From positions 893,501 through 957,500 of the forward strand of contig JAIGNY010000690.1 in NCBI GenBank assembly GCA_020152595.1: DNA of 64,000 nucleotides, given 5' to 3'. This DNA comes from Chiridota heheva (taxonomy: Eukaryota; Echinodermata; Holothuroidea; Apodida; Chiridotidae). The number at the start of each line of letters is the position of its first letter. Positions within the stretch are counted from its first letter, which is position 1. Positions 47,798 to 61,529 of the stretch are shown here, one piece after another. A model generated the notes under the pieces. That model did not search any database. It had not been told where the DNA came from and saw nothing but the letters and a program-made list of their open reading frames with translations. The position numbers and the translations under genes were made by a program.

Positions 47798-50700
47798 CAA
47801 GATTGCTTGATGTATAACCTATGTTATATATACATATTACAGGCAAGATTGCTTGATGTATAACCTATGTTATACATACATATTACAGGCAAGATTGCTT
47901 GATGTATAACCTATGTTATATATACATATTACAGGCAAGATTGCTTGATGTATAACCTATGTTATATATACATATTACAGGCAAGATTGCTTGATGTATA
48001 ACCTATGTTATACATACATATTACAGGCAAGATTGCTTGATGTATAACCTATGTTATATATACATATTACAGGCAAGATTGCTTGATGTATAACCTATGT
48101 TATATATACATATTACAGGCAAGATTGCTTGATGTATAACCTATGTTATATATACATATTACAGGCAAGATTGCTTGATGTATAACCTATGTTATATATA
48201 CATATTACAGGCAAGATTGCTTGATGTATAACCTATGTTATACATACATATTACAGGCAAGATTGCTTGATGTATAACCTATGTTATACATACATATTAC
48301 AGGCAAGATTGCTTGATGTACAACCTATGTTATATATACATATTACAGGCAAGATTGCTTGATGTATAACCTATGTTATATATACATATTACAGGCAAGA
48401 TTGCTTGATGTATAACCTATGTTATACATACATATTACAGGCAAGATTGCTTGATGTATAACCTATGTTATACATACATATTACAGGCAAGATTGCTTGA
48501 TGTATAACCTATGTTATATATACATATTACAGACAAGATTGCTTGATGTATAACCTATGTTATATATACATATTACAGGCAAGATTGCTTGATGTATAAC
48601 CTATGTTATATATACATATTACAGGCAAGATTGCTTGATGTATAACCTATCTTATATATACATATTACAGGCAAGATTGCTTGATGTATAACCTATGTTA
48701 TATATACATATTACAGGCAAGATTGCTTGATGTATAACCTATCTTATATATACATATTACAGGCAAGATTGCTTGATGTATAACCTATGTTATATATACA
48801 TATTACAGGCAAGATTGCTTGATGTATAACCTATGTTATACATACATATTACAGGCAAGATTGCTTGATGTATAACCTATGTTATATATACATATTACAG
48901 GCAAGATTGCTTGATGTATAACCTATGTTATATATACATATTACAGGCAAGATTGCTTGATGTATAACCTATGTTATATATACATATTACAGGCAAGATT
49001 GCTTGATGTATAACCTATGTTATATATACATATTACAGGCAAGATTGCTTGATGTATAACCTATGTTATACATACATATTACAGGCAAGATTGCTTGATG
49101 TATAACCTATGTTATATATACATATTACAGGCAAGATTGCTTGATGTATAACCTATGTTATATATACATATTACAGGCAAGATTGCTTGATGTATAACCT
49201 ATGTTATACATACATATTACAGGCAAGATTGCTTGATGTATAACCTATGTTATATATACATATTACAGGCAAGATTGCTTGATGTATAACCTATGTTATA
49301 TATACATATTACAGGCAAGATTGCTTGATGTATAACCTATGTTATATATACATATTACAGGCAAGATTGCTTGATGTATAACCTATGTTATACATACATA
49401 TTACAGGCAAGATTGCTTGATGTATAACCTATGTTATACATACATATTACAGGCAAGATTGCTTGATGTATAACCTATGTTATACATACATATTACAGGC
49501 AAGATTGCTTGATGTATAACCTATGTTATACATACATATTACAGGCAAGATTGCTTGATGTATTACCTATGTTATACATACATATTACAGGCAAGATTGC
49601 TTGATGTATAACCTATGTTATACATACATATTACAGGCAAGATTGCTTGATGTATAATCTATGTCATATATACATATTACAGGCAAGATTGCTTGATGTA
49701 TAACCTATGTTATACATACATATTACAGGCAAGATTGCTTGATGTATAACCTATGTTATATATACATATTACAAGCAAGATTGCTTGATGTATAACCTAT
49801 GTTATACATACATATTACAGGCAAGATTGCTTGATGTATAACCTATGTTATATATACATATTACAGGCAAGATTGCTTGATGTATAACCTATGTTATACA
49901 TACATATTACAGGCAAGATTGCTTGATGTATAACCTATGTTATACATACATATTACAGGCAAGATTGCTTGATGTATAACCTATGTTATACATACATATT
50001 AGGCAGGCAAGATTGCTTGATGTATAACCTATGTTATACATACATATTACAGGCAAGATTGCTTGATGTATAACCTATGTTATACATACATAATACAGGC
50101 AAGATTGCTTGTTGTATAACCTATGTTATACATACATATTACAGGCAAGATTGCTTGATGTATAACCTATGTTATATATACATATTACAGGCAAGATTGC
50201 TTGATGTATAACCTATGTTATATATACATATTACAGGCAAGATTGCTTGATGTATAACCTATGTTATATATACATATTACAGGCAAGATTGCTTGATGTA
50301 TAACCTATGTTATATATACATATTACAGGCAAGATTGCTTGATGTATAACCTATGTTATATATACATATTACAGGCAAGATTGCTTGATGTATAACCTAT
50401 GTTATATATACATATTACAGGCAAGATTGCTTGATGTATAACCTATGTTATACATACATATTACAGGCAAGATTGCTTGATGTATAACCTATGTTATATA
50501 TACATATTACAGGCAAGATTGCTTGATGTATAACCTATGTTATACATACATATTACAGGCAAGATTGCTTGATGTATAACCTATGTTATATATACATATT
50601 ACAGGCAAGATTGCTTGATGTATAACCTATGTTATATATACATATTACAGGCAAGATTGCTTGATGTATAACCTATGTTATATATACATATTACAGGCAA

Positions 50701-53700
50701 GATTGCTTGATGTATAACCTATGTTATATATACATATTACAGGCAAGATTGCTTGATGTATAACCTATGTTATACATACATATTACAGGCAAGATTGCTT
50801 GATGTATAACCTATGTTATATATACATATTACAGGCAAGATTGCTTGATGTATAACCTATGTTATACATACATATTACAGGAAAGATTGCTTGATGTATA
50901 ACCTATGTTATACATACATATAACAGGCAAGATTGCTTGATGTATAACCTATGTTATATATACATATTACAGGCAAGATTGCTTGATGTATAACCTATGT
51001 TATACATACATATTACAGGCAAGATTGCTTGATGTATAACCTGTTATACATACATATTACAGGCAAGATTGCTTGATGTATAACCTATGTTATATATACA
51101 TATTACAGGCAAGATTGCTTGATGTATAACCTATGTTATATATACATATTACAGGCAAGATTGCTTGATGTATAACCTATGTTATATATACATATTACAG
51201 GCAAGATTGCTTGATGTATAACCTATGTTATACATACATATTACAGGCAAGATTGCTTGATGTATAACCTATGTTATACATACATATTACAGGCAAGATT
51301 GCTTGATGTATAACCTATGTTATATATACATATTACAGGCAAGATTGCTTGATGTATAACCTATGTTATATATACATATTACAGGCAAGATTGCTTGATG
51401 TACAACCTATGTTATACATACATATTACAGGCAAGATTGCTTGATGTATAACCTATGTTATATATACATATTACAGGCAAGATTGCTTGATGTATAACCT
51501 ATGTTATATATACATATTACAGGCAAGATTGCTTGATGTATAACCTATGTTATACATACATATTACAGGCAAGATTGCTTGATGTATAACCTATGTTATA
51601 CATACATATTACAGGCAAGATTGCTTGATGTATAACCTATGTTATATATACATATTACAGGCAAGATTGCTTGATGTATAACCTATGTTATACATACATA
51701 TTACAGGCAAGATTGCTTGATGTATAATCTATGTTATACATACATATTACAGGCAAGATTGCTTGATGTATAACCTATGTTATATATACATATTACAGGC
51801 AAGATTGCTTGATGTATAACCTATGTTATACATACATATTACAGGCAAGATTGCTTGATGTATAACCTATGTTATACATACATATTACAGGCAAGATTGC
51901 TTGATGTATAACCTATGTTATACATACATATTACAGGCAAGATTGCTTGATGTATAACCTATGTTATATATACATATTACAGGCAAGATTGCTTGATGTA
52001 TAACCTATGTTATACATACATATTACAGGCAAGATTGTTATACATACATATTGATGTATAACCTATGTTATACATACATATTACAGGCAAGATTGCTTGA
52101 TGTATAACCTATGTTATACATACATATTACAGGCAAGATTGCTTGATGTATAACCTATGTTATACATACATATTACAGGAAAGATTGCTTGATGTATAAC
52201 CTATGTTATACATACATATTACAGGCAAGATTGCTTGATGTATTAAACCTATGTTATATATACATAATACAGGCAAGATTGCTTGATGTATAACCTATGT
52301 TATACATACATATTACAGGCAAGATTGCTTGATGTATAACCTATGTTATATATACATATTACAGGCAAGATTGCTTGATGTATAACCTATGTTATATATA
52401 CATATTACAGGCAAGATTGCTTGATGTATAACCTATGTTATATATACATATTACAGGCAAGATTGCTTGATGTATAACCTATGTTATATATACATATTAC
52501 AGGCAAGATTGCTTGATGTATAACCTATGTTATATATACATATTACAGGCAAGATTGCTTGATGTATAACCTATGTTATATATACATATTACAGGCAAGA
52601 TTGCTTGATGTATAACCTATGTTATACATACATATTACAGGCAAGATTGCTTGATGTATAACCTATGTTATATATACATATTACAGGCAAGATTGCTTGA
52701 TGTATAACCTATGTTATACATACATATTACAGGCAAGATTGCTTGATGTATAACCTATGTTATATATACATATTACAGGCAAGATTGCTTGATGTATAAC
52801 CTATGTTATATATACATATTACAGGCAAGATTGCTTGATGTATAACCTATGTTATATATACATATTACAGGCAAGATTGCTTGATGTATAACCTATGTTA
52901 TATATACATATTACAGGCAAGATTGCTTGATGTATAACCTATGTTATACATACATATTACAGGCAAGATTGCTTGATGTATAACCTATGTTATATATACA
53001 TATTACGGGCAAGATTGCTTGATGTATAACCTATGTTATACATACATATTACAGGAAAGATTGCTTGATGTATAACCTATGTTATACATACATATAACAG
53101 GCAAGATTGCTTGATGTATAACCTATGTTATATATACATATTACAGGCAAGATTGCTTGATGTATAACCTATGTTATACATACATATTACAGGCAAGATT
53201 GCTTGATGTATAACCTGTTATACATACATATTACAGGCAAGATTGCTTGATGTATAACCTATGTTATATATACATATTACAGGCAAGATTGCTTGATGTA
53301 TAACCTATGTTATATATACATATTACAGGCAAGATTGCTTGATGTATAACCTATGTTATATATACATATTACAGGCAAGATTGCTTGATGTATAACCTAT
53401 GTTATACATACATATTACATGCAAGATTGCTTGATGTATAACCTATGTTATACATACATATTACAGGCAAGATTGCTTGATGTATAACCTATGTTATATA
53501 CATATTACAGGCAAGATTGCTTGATGTATAACCTATGTTATATATACATATTACAGGCAAGATTGCTTGATGTACAACCTATGTTATACATACATATTAC
53601 AGGCAAGATTGCTTGATGTATAACTTATGTTATATATACATATTACAGGCAAGATTGCTTGATGTATAACCTATGTTATATATACATATTACAGGCAAGA

Positions 53701-55517
53701 TTGCTTGATGTATAACCTATGTTATACATACATATTACAGGCAAGATTGCTTGATGTATAACCTATGTTATACATACATATTACAGGCAAGATTGCTTGA
53801 TGTATTACCTATGTTATATATACATATTACAGGCAAGATTGCTTGATGTATAACCTATGTTATATATACATATTACAGGCAAGATTGCTTGATGTATAAC
53901 CTATGTTATACATACATATTACAGGCAAGATTGCTTGATGTATAACCTATGTTATATATACATATTACAGGCAAGATTGCTTGATGTATAACCTATGTTA
54001 TATATACATATTACAGGCAAGATTGCTTGATGTATAACCTATGTTATATATACATATTACAGGCAAGATTGCTTGATGTATAACCTATGTTATACATACA
54101 TATTACAGGCAAGATTGTTATACATACTTGATGTATAACCTATGTTATACATACATATTACAGGCAAGATTGCTTGATGTATAACCTATGTTATATATAC
54201 ATATTACAGGCAAGATATAACCTTGATGTATAACCTATGTTATATAACCTATGTTATATACATATTACAGGCAAGATTGCTTGATGTATAACCTATGTTA
54301 TATATACATATTACAGGCAAGATTGCTTGATGTATAACCTATGTTATATATACATATTACAGGCAAGATTGCTTGATGTATAACCTATGTTATATATACA
54401 TACTACAGGCAAGATTGCTTGATGTATAACCTATGTTATACATACATATTACAGGCAAGATTGCTTGATGTATAACCTATGTTATATATACATATTACAG
54501 GCAAGATTGCTTGATGTATAACCTATGTTATACATACATATTACAGGCAAGATTGCTTGATGTATAACCTATGTTATATATACATATTACAGGCAAGATT
54601 GCTTGATGTATAACCTATGTTATACATACATATTACAGGCAAGATTGCTTGATGTATAACCTATGTTATATATACATATTACAGGCAAGATTGCTTGATG
54701 TATAACCTATGTTATATATACATATTACAGGCAAGATTGCTTGATGTATAACCTATGTTATATATACATATTACAGGCAAGATTGCTTGATGTATAACCT
54801 ATGTTATACATACATATTACAGATTGCAAGATTGCTTGATGTATAACCTATGTTATACATACATATTACAGGCAAGATTGCTTGATGTATAACCTATGTT
54901 ATATATACATATTACAGGCAAGATTGCTTGATGTATAACCTATGTTATATATACATATTACAGGCAAGATTGCTTGATGTATAACCTATGTTATATATAC
55001 ATATTACAGGCAAGATTGCTTGATGTATAACCTATGTTATATATACATATTACAGGCAAGATTGCTTGATGTATAACCTATGTTATATATACATATTACA
55101 GGCAAGATTGCTTGATGTATAACCTATGTTATATATACATATTACAGGCAAGATTGCTTGATGTATAACCTATGTTATACATACATATTACAGGCAAGAT
55201 TGCTTGATGTATAACCTATGTTATACATACATATTACAGTCAAGATTGCTTGATGTACAACCTAAGTTATATATACATATTACAGGCAAGATTGCTTGAT
55301 GTATAACCTATGTTATATATACATATTACAGGCAAGATTGCTTGATGTATAACCTATGTTATATATACATATTACAGGCAAGATTGCTTGATGTATAACC
55401 TATGTTATACATACATATTACAGGCAAGATTGCTTGATGTATAACCTAAGTTATACATACATATTACAGGCAAGATTGCTTGATGTATAAACCTATGTTA
55501 TATATACATATTACAGG
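47798..55517. repeat. 46-bp satellite-like array, about 168 copies
   Basis: Unit (46 bases): GCAAGATTGCTTGATGTATA, ACCTATGTTATATATACATA, TTACAG. It runs 7.7 kb head-to-tail and nearly all units are identical except for one dimorphic site: TTATATATACATA or TTATACATACATA. Rare private variants (GGAAAG, TAACAG, CATAATAC, TACAACC, CCTGTT with three bases lost) mark individual units. A ~2.17-kb block is duplicated (50089 onward and 52263 onward). Three irregular units with internal rearrangement occur near 52037, 54116 and 54215. No coding capacity. Confidence 0.99.
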
Positions 55518-56300
55518 CGGCATTCAGATCTCGAAAAAATCTTCGGTTCCGGCAGATTTAACCATGGGAAAAACGGGAAATCGCGGGAAAAATTTGTTTT
55601 TCCATTAATTTTATTTTAATTTGTTTAGGGGTGGGGGGGGGGACAGTACATGTTACAAAAAAAAATATGGTTTTGGCCACAATGTTTTAGGTTCATTATT
55701 CTCAGAACGTCCCCCACGTAATAGTGTGATAAATATTACATTAAATTGTAAAAGAGGGAACATTTGTGGTAAAGTGTGAGCATATGAAGAAGTATTTACT
55801 ACATAGTAATTTTTCTGTTATAATTTTTGGTGGGAAGATTTTTGACACCTTTATTCAGAACTTGGGGATATAAATTTCTCTTCGTATTATTGCAGTATTG
55901 CAATAAAAACAGTTATTTTTATTGACGTGATAAACCAGGGTTCACCTGGGTATAAATTTAAAGAATTGTTCACACTTTGATGTTTGCAAAATTGATTTAA
56001 CTATCACTTGCTACAGCATTGGGGCACACAATTCTATATAGTGCCTCGCCTTGCTGTATCAGTCAATATTCTCACACTGTTACAGTTCATCAGTTCAAAT
56101 TATGTGTGAGTCAAAGCTTCTGGTTCACCATGCTTGAAAGGTTTTGTGAAATGTTGGTATTTCTGAGTTGATGGTTTGTTGCTTTTGGTATATTTTACTG
56201 GGTATTGTTGGAGCAAATAGCAGATCCCTGATAGGAGTAAACTAATGAATAAAGGGTATCACTGTAGGATTGTGTTAAATCAGGGATTTGGTACAAGTTG
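55518..56300. other. Intronic, no clear feature
   Basis: Just after the array is a short GC-richer piece (TCGAAAAAATCTTCGG, AACGGGAAATCGCGGG) of unknown origin. The rest is AT-rich. Confidence 0.35.
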
Positions 56301-56302
56301 AA

Positions 56303-56855
56303 GGAATATTCTTATTGAATTTTATTTTAATATATTTTTAAGAAGACAATAAAAGAAAACAAATTGGTGCAAAACCGAAGTTAATATCTTATTCCTTCAA
56401 GAAGATATTGAAGTTTAAAGATTTTTTTGTCAGCATAAAAGAGATTGTTGGTCTGAGTCTATAAGTCATCGTTATGATGTCATCAGTACTTCTGTAGTAT
56501 TCTTTATATATTTCTTTGTAAATTAATTTGGTATTTTCTAAATGGTTGAGTTTATTTTTTTTTTTAAAATTATTAAGAAGAGTGTAGAATTAAATTTACA
56601 AAAATGTTTTCCAATCTGTTCTTGTCACTTATATTTGAATTATGAACAATTGGTTTTTTATTTTTCAAAGAAATATATAAAGATTAGTACAGGAAGTACT
56701 GTGATGACATCATAATGATGACTTGGACTCGGTACAGAAGTCATTTTTATGCTGGCAAGAACAATCTGTAAAGTTCAATAACTTCTTCTAGAAATGAGAT
56801 ATTAACATGGTTTTTTTACCAATCTGTTTCTCAATTTTCTGTCATCATATATAAT
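56303..56855. mobile_element. Foldback MITE related to the AGGAATATTC family
   Basis: Left GAAGGAATATTCTTATTG. Arms pair inward: GACAATAAAAGAAAACAAATTGGTG, ACCGAAGTTAATATCTTATT on the left, and ATGAGATATTAACATGG, ACCAATCTGTTTCTC on the right. Central TATGATGTCATCAGT and GATGACATCATAATG. The right terminus is lost. Confidence 0.65.
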
Positions 56856-57303
56856 GACTAGTCCTTGCCCTTATTTTTTAGGCCTTCCCTCTGGACTAGT
56901 CAGGTTGGCCTGAAAAAGTGGATTGTCTGAACTAGACACAAAATCAGCCAGACACATCTATTTATGAGGAGTGCGTGTAAGGTTTATGGCGATTGATCGA
57001 TTGATTGATTTTCAAGGTGAACTAGACACCTAAGTCTTTATGGTGTAATTTTTAAATATTCGTTGACCTGTTTTGCCTTCTAAAGTGATCAAATAGAAAC
57101 TGTTTATGAATCTGAGATAAATAGTGGATAAAAAATGTATTTTAAAGAAAGTTTGTTGCTTCCCACTTAGGTAAAAAAGCTTTTCTGAATATTTGAGAGC
57201 CCCTAGAAAATTGCACGTTCGCTTTCCTGTTTAGTGTCCCTTTAAGTTTGCTTGCAAGAATGAAAATTGTCTTGTTAATGAGCTATGCACGGGGAGCAAC
57301 AGC

Positions 57304-57530
57304 TTAAAGGAGCACTAGACCAAAAAGTGAGGGTGCTCGGTTTTGCAAATGTCACAGATATATTATCCAAAACTTCATGCCTCCATAGTTTATAAACGAC
57401 ATGAGGGCAAAGGCCGCTTGAATATTTATATTAACCAGAAATTTGCTCTACCGTTGCTTGCTAGATAAACATCTGATTTTTGGGGACCCCTAAAAATACA
57501 CCCCTACTTTTCGGTCTAGTGCCCCTTTAA
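57304..57530. mobile_element. TTAA-flanked 227-bp MITE (GGGGCACTAGACC family)
   Basis: TTAAAGGAGCACTAGACC and GGTCTAGTGCCCCTTTAA are near-perfect inverted repeats with TTAA at each end. Related single ends occur at about 57220-57243 (TTTAGTGTCCCTTTAA) and 58649 (TTAAAGGGACACTGAG). Confidence 0.75.
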
Positions 57531-57610
57531 GCTTAACTGCAAGCAAGGTGATATGCTAAAAAGCATGAAAATAGCAAAAAGGTTAATGGCAATTAGTGAA
57601 AAATTGACTA

Positions 57611-57928
57611 TTAACCCTTACTTTACCAGCACTTTTTTGAAAATGCGCCTGGGAGGCGGAGTCCAAACGAGGCACCTAAAACGGCGATAATATCGCTGCA
57701 TGGTAGAGTAAGGGCTAAGCACAGGCTAATTATTGAAGGGTCCTCTGTATTCCGAGCAGCAAAGTTGGGCTTGTTCCGCTTCAGTAACCCGGTGGGCCGC
57801 CCACTGGGGCCATGCTGCATATATTTTTGAGTTGGCACACTTGTCGCGGGTTGATTAACCCTTACTCTACCAGTACTCTTTTGAAAATGCACCTGGGAGG
57901 TGGAGTCAAAGAGGGGGCACCAAAAACA
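57611..57928. mobile_element. TTAA-flanked piggyBac-like composite MITE, copy 2 (right-truncated)
   Basis: Same module-middle-module layout as 10231-10583: TTAACCCTTACTTTACC, GGTAGAGTAAGGGCTAAG, middle GCACAGGCTAATTATTGAAG...GGTTGAT, then TTAACCCTTACTCTACC. The last module is cut short. Confidence 0.75.
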
Positions 57929-58645
57929 GTTTGATAATTATTCAAGGAAACACGCAATCCTGTGATGTCTTCAGTTAAATAGCTCGGTTATCATTTCTAC
58001 AAAACAGGGTTCAATCTGTAGACACGCCAGTGCACCACAACTGGAATCCTCTGACTTGGTTGTCCACTTTGAATGAACTTTACTAGATTTCTGTTGGGAA
58101 TCCTCCACAGTTTGAATGAACTTTACTAGATTTCATGAGGAAGTTTGTGTTAGTTGTATCCAAATTCTGAAGCCTTTGTTTTGGAGACAAAATCAATAAC
58201 ATAAAGTTTAATGAGGGTTTAGCATGCCTGAAAACTTTGACAAGATCTTTGCACTGTCTGTGCGTAATTCAAAGGAAGTGACTTTGAAGGATAGGAAGCT
58301 GTATGCAGTCTGATAAGAAAGTTGAATGACCTTTTAACTCATTAAAAGATTTGTCATTCCACTATAAGTGGACAGGTCAATAAGTTGGGAGTGTTATTTA
58401 TCATTTCAGTCAAATGACAGATAATTTGACAAAATATATTTGGTTGATTCATCAATGCCCTTTCTGAAAAGCAATTTAGTTCTTAAATATTAATAAAAAC
58501 AAGAGTTGAACAATTTTAGAACTTATAATTTGGAAAGATGATGATTACAGTTTGATTTCATAAAGTGGGTGAATAATGGAGCGTACCCAACTTTGAATTA
58601 GGATTTGCTTTGTTTATAGTTACTAAAGTATATTAAACAAAATGG
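57929..58645. other. Intronic; short duplication
   Basis: GAATGAACTTTACTAGATTTC is repeated at 58071 and 58112. Nothing else. Confidence 0.35.
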
Positions 58646-58807
58646 ATATTAAAGGGACACTGAGCTGAAATGTGAGGTATTATTCTTGAGTCTCCAGAAT
58701 AATCGAAGTCACCACTTTTTATGCATGTGAGGGTACTGATAACCTTTGTAGGAATGTCCTAAAATCAACCATTTTTAAGGACACTTAAAAGATAATTTTT
58801 CAGTTCC

Positions 58808-59193
58808 AGCTTTGCTGTTTCAGAGGTCCGCCCTGGCCCTCTGGATGTTGGCCCACCTTGCTTTTGTTTGGGTCTGCCCCACCCCTCATCAGAAAATAAT
58901 GTTAAAAAAATAATAATAATAATGATTTAAAACAAATCTTTAGAAATTAATGATTTAATTTAACCTCATTAAATACACCTTAAATGGATACAGAACATAT
59001 AATGATAGCATAATAAAAACTTGTCCTGTTTCGCTCATGAATGGTCCCTAAGTTTTAGACAGAATAGTAATTATAATTTATAGCTAAAATTCCAGAAATT
59101 CTCAAGCCCCTGGACCCTACACCAAAAAGGTAGCACTTTGCATGCGCATTAATGTGCCCCTCAAAAAGCTAGCACCCTACCCTCTAGGGGTCT
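58808..59193. mobile_element. CAGACCCC-ended MITE (family G), reverse copy
   Basis: Starts CTTTGCTGTTTCAGAGGTCC and ends CTACCCTCTAGGGGTCTG, the reverse complement of the 31552-31872 family. Includes a short (TAA)n insertion near 58908-58923. Confidence 0.65.
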
Positions 59194-59730
59194 GTCAATG
59201 ACACGCATATTATTGAACATGAGACCTCAAGATATTTTAAAATACTCATGAATTAGCAAAAAGATGGACTCACTTGTTTTCCTGGATGGAGGAAGGATTC
59301 CATTTACAAGAAAGATATCATCCTGTAAATTGGTTCAGAAGTGAACGCTGCTGTGCTGGCAACGTCATTTTCGGTTCTCAATTTTCCTTATTCATTGCAA
59401 GAAATCTGTGATGCTATAGATAACACATGAATGCCCTGTTCGGTCCGACAGATGTGAGATTGATAACTTCGCATATTTCTTGAGAGCATTAGGTACAATT
59501 GAAAACAGGAAGTGACGCTACCAGCATGGCGGCATTCACTTCTGAATGTGTTTCTGGTACGAGAGCTTTCCTTTTAGTTTGTTAAGTTTGTGTCAACATT
59601 AAGGTTTCTTAGTCTGCAGTATTAGTGAAATATGATGTGCAATTATGAAAAGCTCATGACTATCAGCGCTTTGCTTCTAAATTCAATCAATCTGTATGCT
59701 TACTTCTTGTATGCAATCCCTATGGTCCAC
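59194..59730. other. Intronic, GC-richer segment without recognisable feature
   Basis: The first and last parts share sequence in opposite sense: TTCAGAAGTGAACGCTGCTGTGCTGG and CTACCAGCATGGCGGCATTCACTTCTGAA (59334-59360 and 59519-59546) form an inverted repeat of ~26 positions, suggesting another MITE of about 215 bp. Confidence 0.45.
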
Positions 59731-60311
59731 CAGACCCCTAGCTTGATTTAAATAGGGGCAGGGTGCTAGACTTGTTTAAGGGGCACATTAATGTGTGCTT
59801 GATTCGCTGCGTCTTTTCGGTATGGAGTCCAGAGGCCACTTTACAAACAGGTCAATTGATGCTATCATTCTGTGTTCTGTATTCATTTATGAGGTTAAGA
59901 TTATCAAGTTAAAAAATTTTTCTCAAAAAACCCCAGGGGCAGGGTAAACAAAATATATATTTAGGGTTTTCTCATGGGAAGGGTGGACCCCAGGGGCAGG
60001 GTGGACCCCATGGGGCAGTGGGTGGAGCAGGGCAGGGTGGACCCCAGGGGGCAGGGTGGACCCCAGGGGGCAGAGTGGATCCCAGGGAGCAGGGTGGACC
60101 CCAGGGACAGGGTGGACCCCAGGGGGGCAGGGGACAAATTGCAGGGAGCAGGAGGCGGACCCCAGAGAGCAGGGGGGTGGACCCCAGGGGGCAGGGGGTG
60201 GACCCCAGGGGCAGTGGATCCCATGGGGCAGGGTGGACCCCATGGGGGCAGGATGGGCCCATGGAGGGGAGGGGCGGGCTGCCCCTGTAAAACAGCAAAG
60301 CTAGGTGTCTG
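59731..60311. mobile_element. CAGACCCC-ended MITE (family G) with internal minisatellite
   Basis: Ends CAGACCCCTAGCTTG and CAAAGCTAGGTGTCTG. Compared with 31552-31872 and 36908-37321 the G-rich right part is greatly expanded by tandem copies of GGGTGGACCCCAGGGGGCA (59984-60262). Confidence 0.8.
59984..60262. repeat. ~18-20-bp G-rich minisatellite, about 14 copies
   Basis: Degenerate GCAGGGTGGACCCCAGGGG units, some CCATGGGG. Gives spurious Gly/Pro-rich open frames on both strands. The founding motif appears once or twice in other copies of the same element (for example GGCAGGGTGGATCCTCCAGG at 37245). Confidence 0.9.
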
Positions 60312-61520
60312 TCCATTTCTGGTCAAGCAAGTGTCATTTACCTTTGCATTTTTAATACAGAACTGGAAGTATAAAAAGAACAGTTTTACAGTTTATCTAG
60401 GACTATAATGTCTAGATTTGAAATTTTATACAAACACGTATACACACGTATAAATTTACAGTGAAGCTACAAATCTCTTAACTCTTAACATGGCAAAATT
60501 CCAGCAGATCCTTGTTAGAGCAGTGAAATTATTCCCTACTTTTACTTTAAAATCTCTTTTAAGCAATTGGAGACCTTTTATCTGTATAACCCTTTTAATA
60601 GATGCATGTGTAAAAGAAGCTTGTGAACAGGAAGCATTGTAGTTTGTACTTCCTTTGTATCACATTATTGAACATCCAGCTGGGAGTTTCCAGATTAAGT
60701 ATTCCCTTCCGTATTGCTTGCAAGAATGAAGACACAACAGCGTATAGTGTGAAGATGTTAAAATGGTGAGTCCTTGTCTCCAGTGCATTAAAAGGAAAAC
60801 AAAAATTCAAATTTTGTAGATCGTAGGAGTGAATGGGAAATAACCAAGCTTAGTACCACAGTAAGGAGCTTACTAGGCAACTATAAAGCCTCTGAAAGGC
60901 CAGTTATTGTGTACAGGTAGAGGTGAAGAGACAATAATTTTCCAACGTTTTTATTGTTTGAAATATTCACACAAATACTGACAAACCAATCAAGAACTGC
61001 CAGGAAGTGTTACTATTATATAATAACTTGTCACATGGCAAGCAATTTTCTTGAGACTTGTCTCAAGCAAAATTTCTTGGATGTCCACGGGAAGTCTGCT
61101 ACATTCTAGCAACTTTACTTCCGTGGTGGTAATTGATTGGCATATGTCAGTCATTGTGTAGATATTTTGACCAATCAGAACATTGGATTATTTTGAACTT
61201 TTATCTCACGTTAATATGAGATCTGACCTTTGAATAAAGAGTTAAGCTTTTTTCCATTTTAAATGGGGTGAAGAGATCCCTATCTGTTTGCATCAACCCT
61301 TAATTTGTAGCATTTAATCCCCAACAGACAGACAGACAGAGACCAACAGATTTGTAGCACTTTCAGTGTTTATTTTGTTACTATATGTATCAGACTGATA
61401 CACAGCTCATTGCAGATGAAGTTCCCTGCCTCCCTGTAAATAATCTGAAAAGTATCTTGACTTACAGTTGCAAATTTCACAAATAAATAAATTACACAAT
61501 GTGTGGTTAATTCTCTCAAA
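60312..61520. other. Intronic, no clear feature
   Basis: Includes CCAATCA-type inverted pieces at 60980-61180 that resemble 47630-47745. A short (GACA)n run lies near 61325. No exon found. Confidence 0.35.
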
Positions 61521-61529
61521 AACACAGCT

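Noticed and set aside
47798-55517. CRISPR-like array or centromeric satellite
   Set aside because: Units are contiguous without spacers, so not CRISPR. A 7.7-kb intronic array embedded in a gene is better called a large minisatellite than a centromere.
59923-60408. Gly- and Pro-rich open frames up to 144 codons on both strands
   Set aside because: They translate the G-rich minisatellite within a MITE; collagen-like appearance is a by-product of the repeat.
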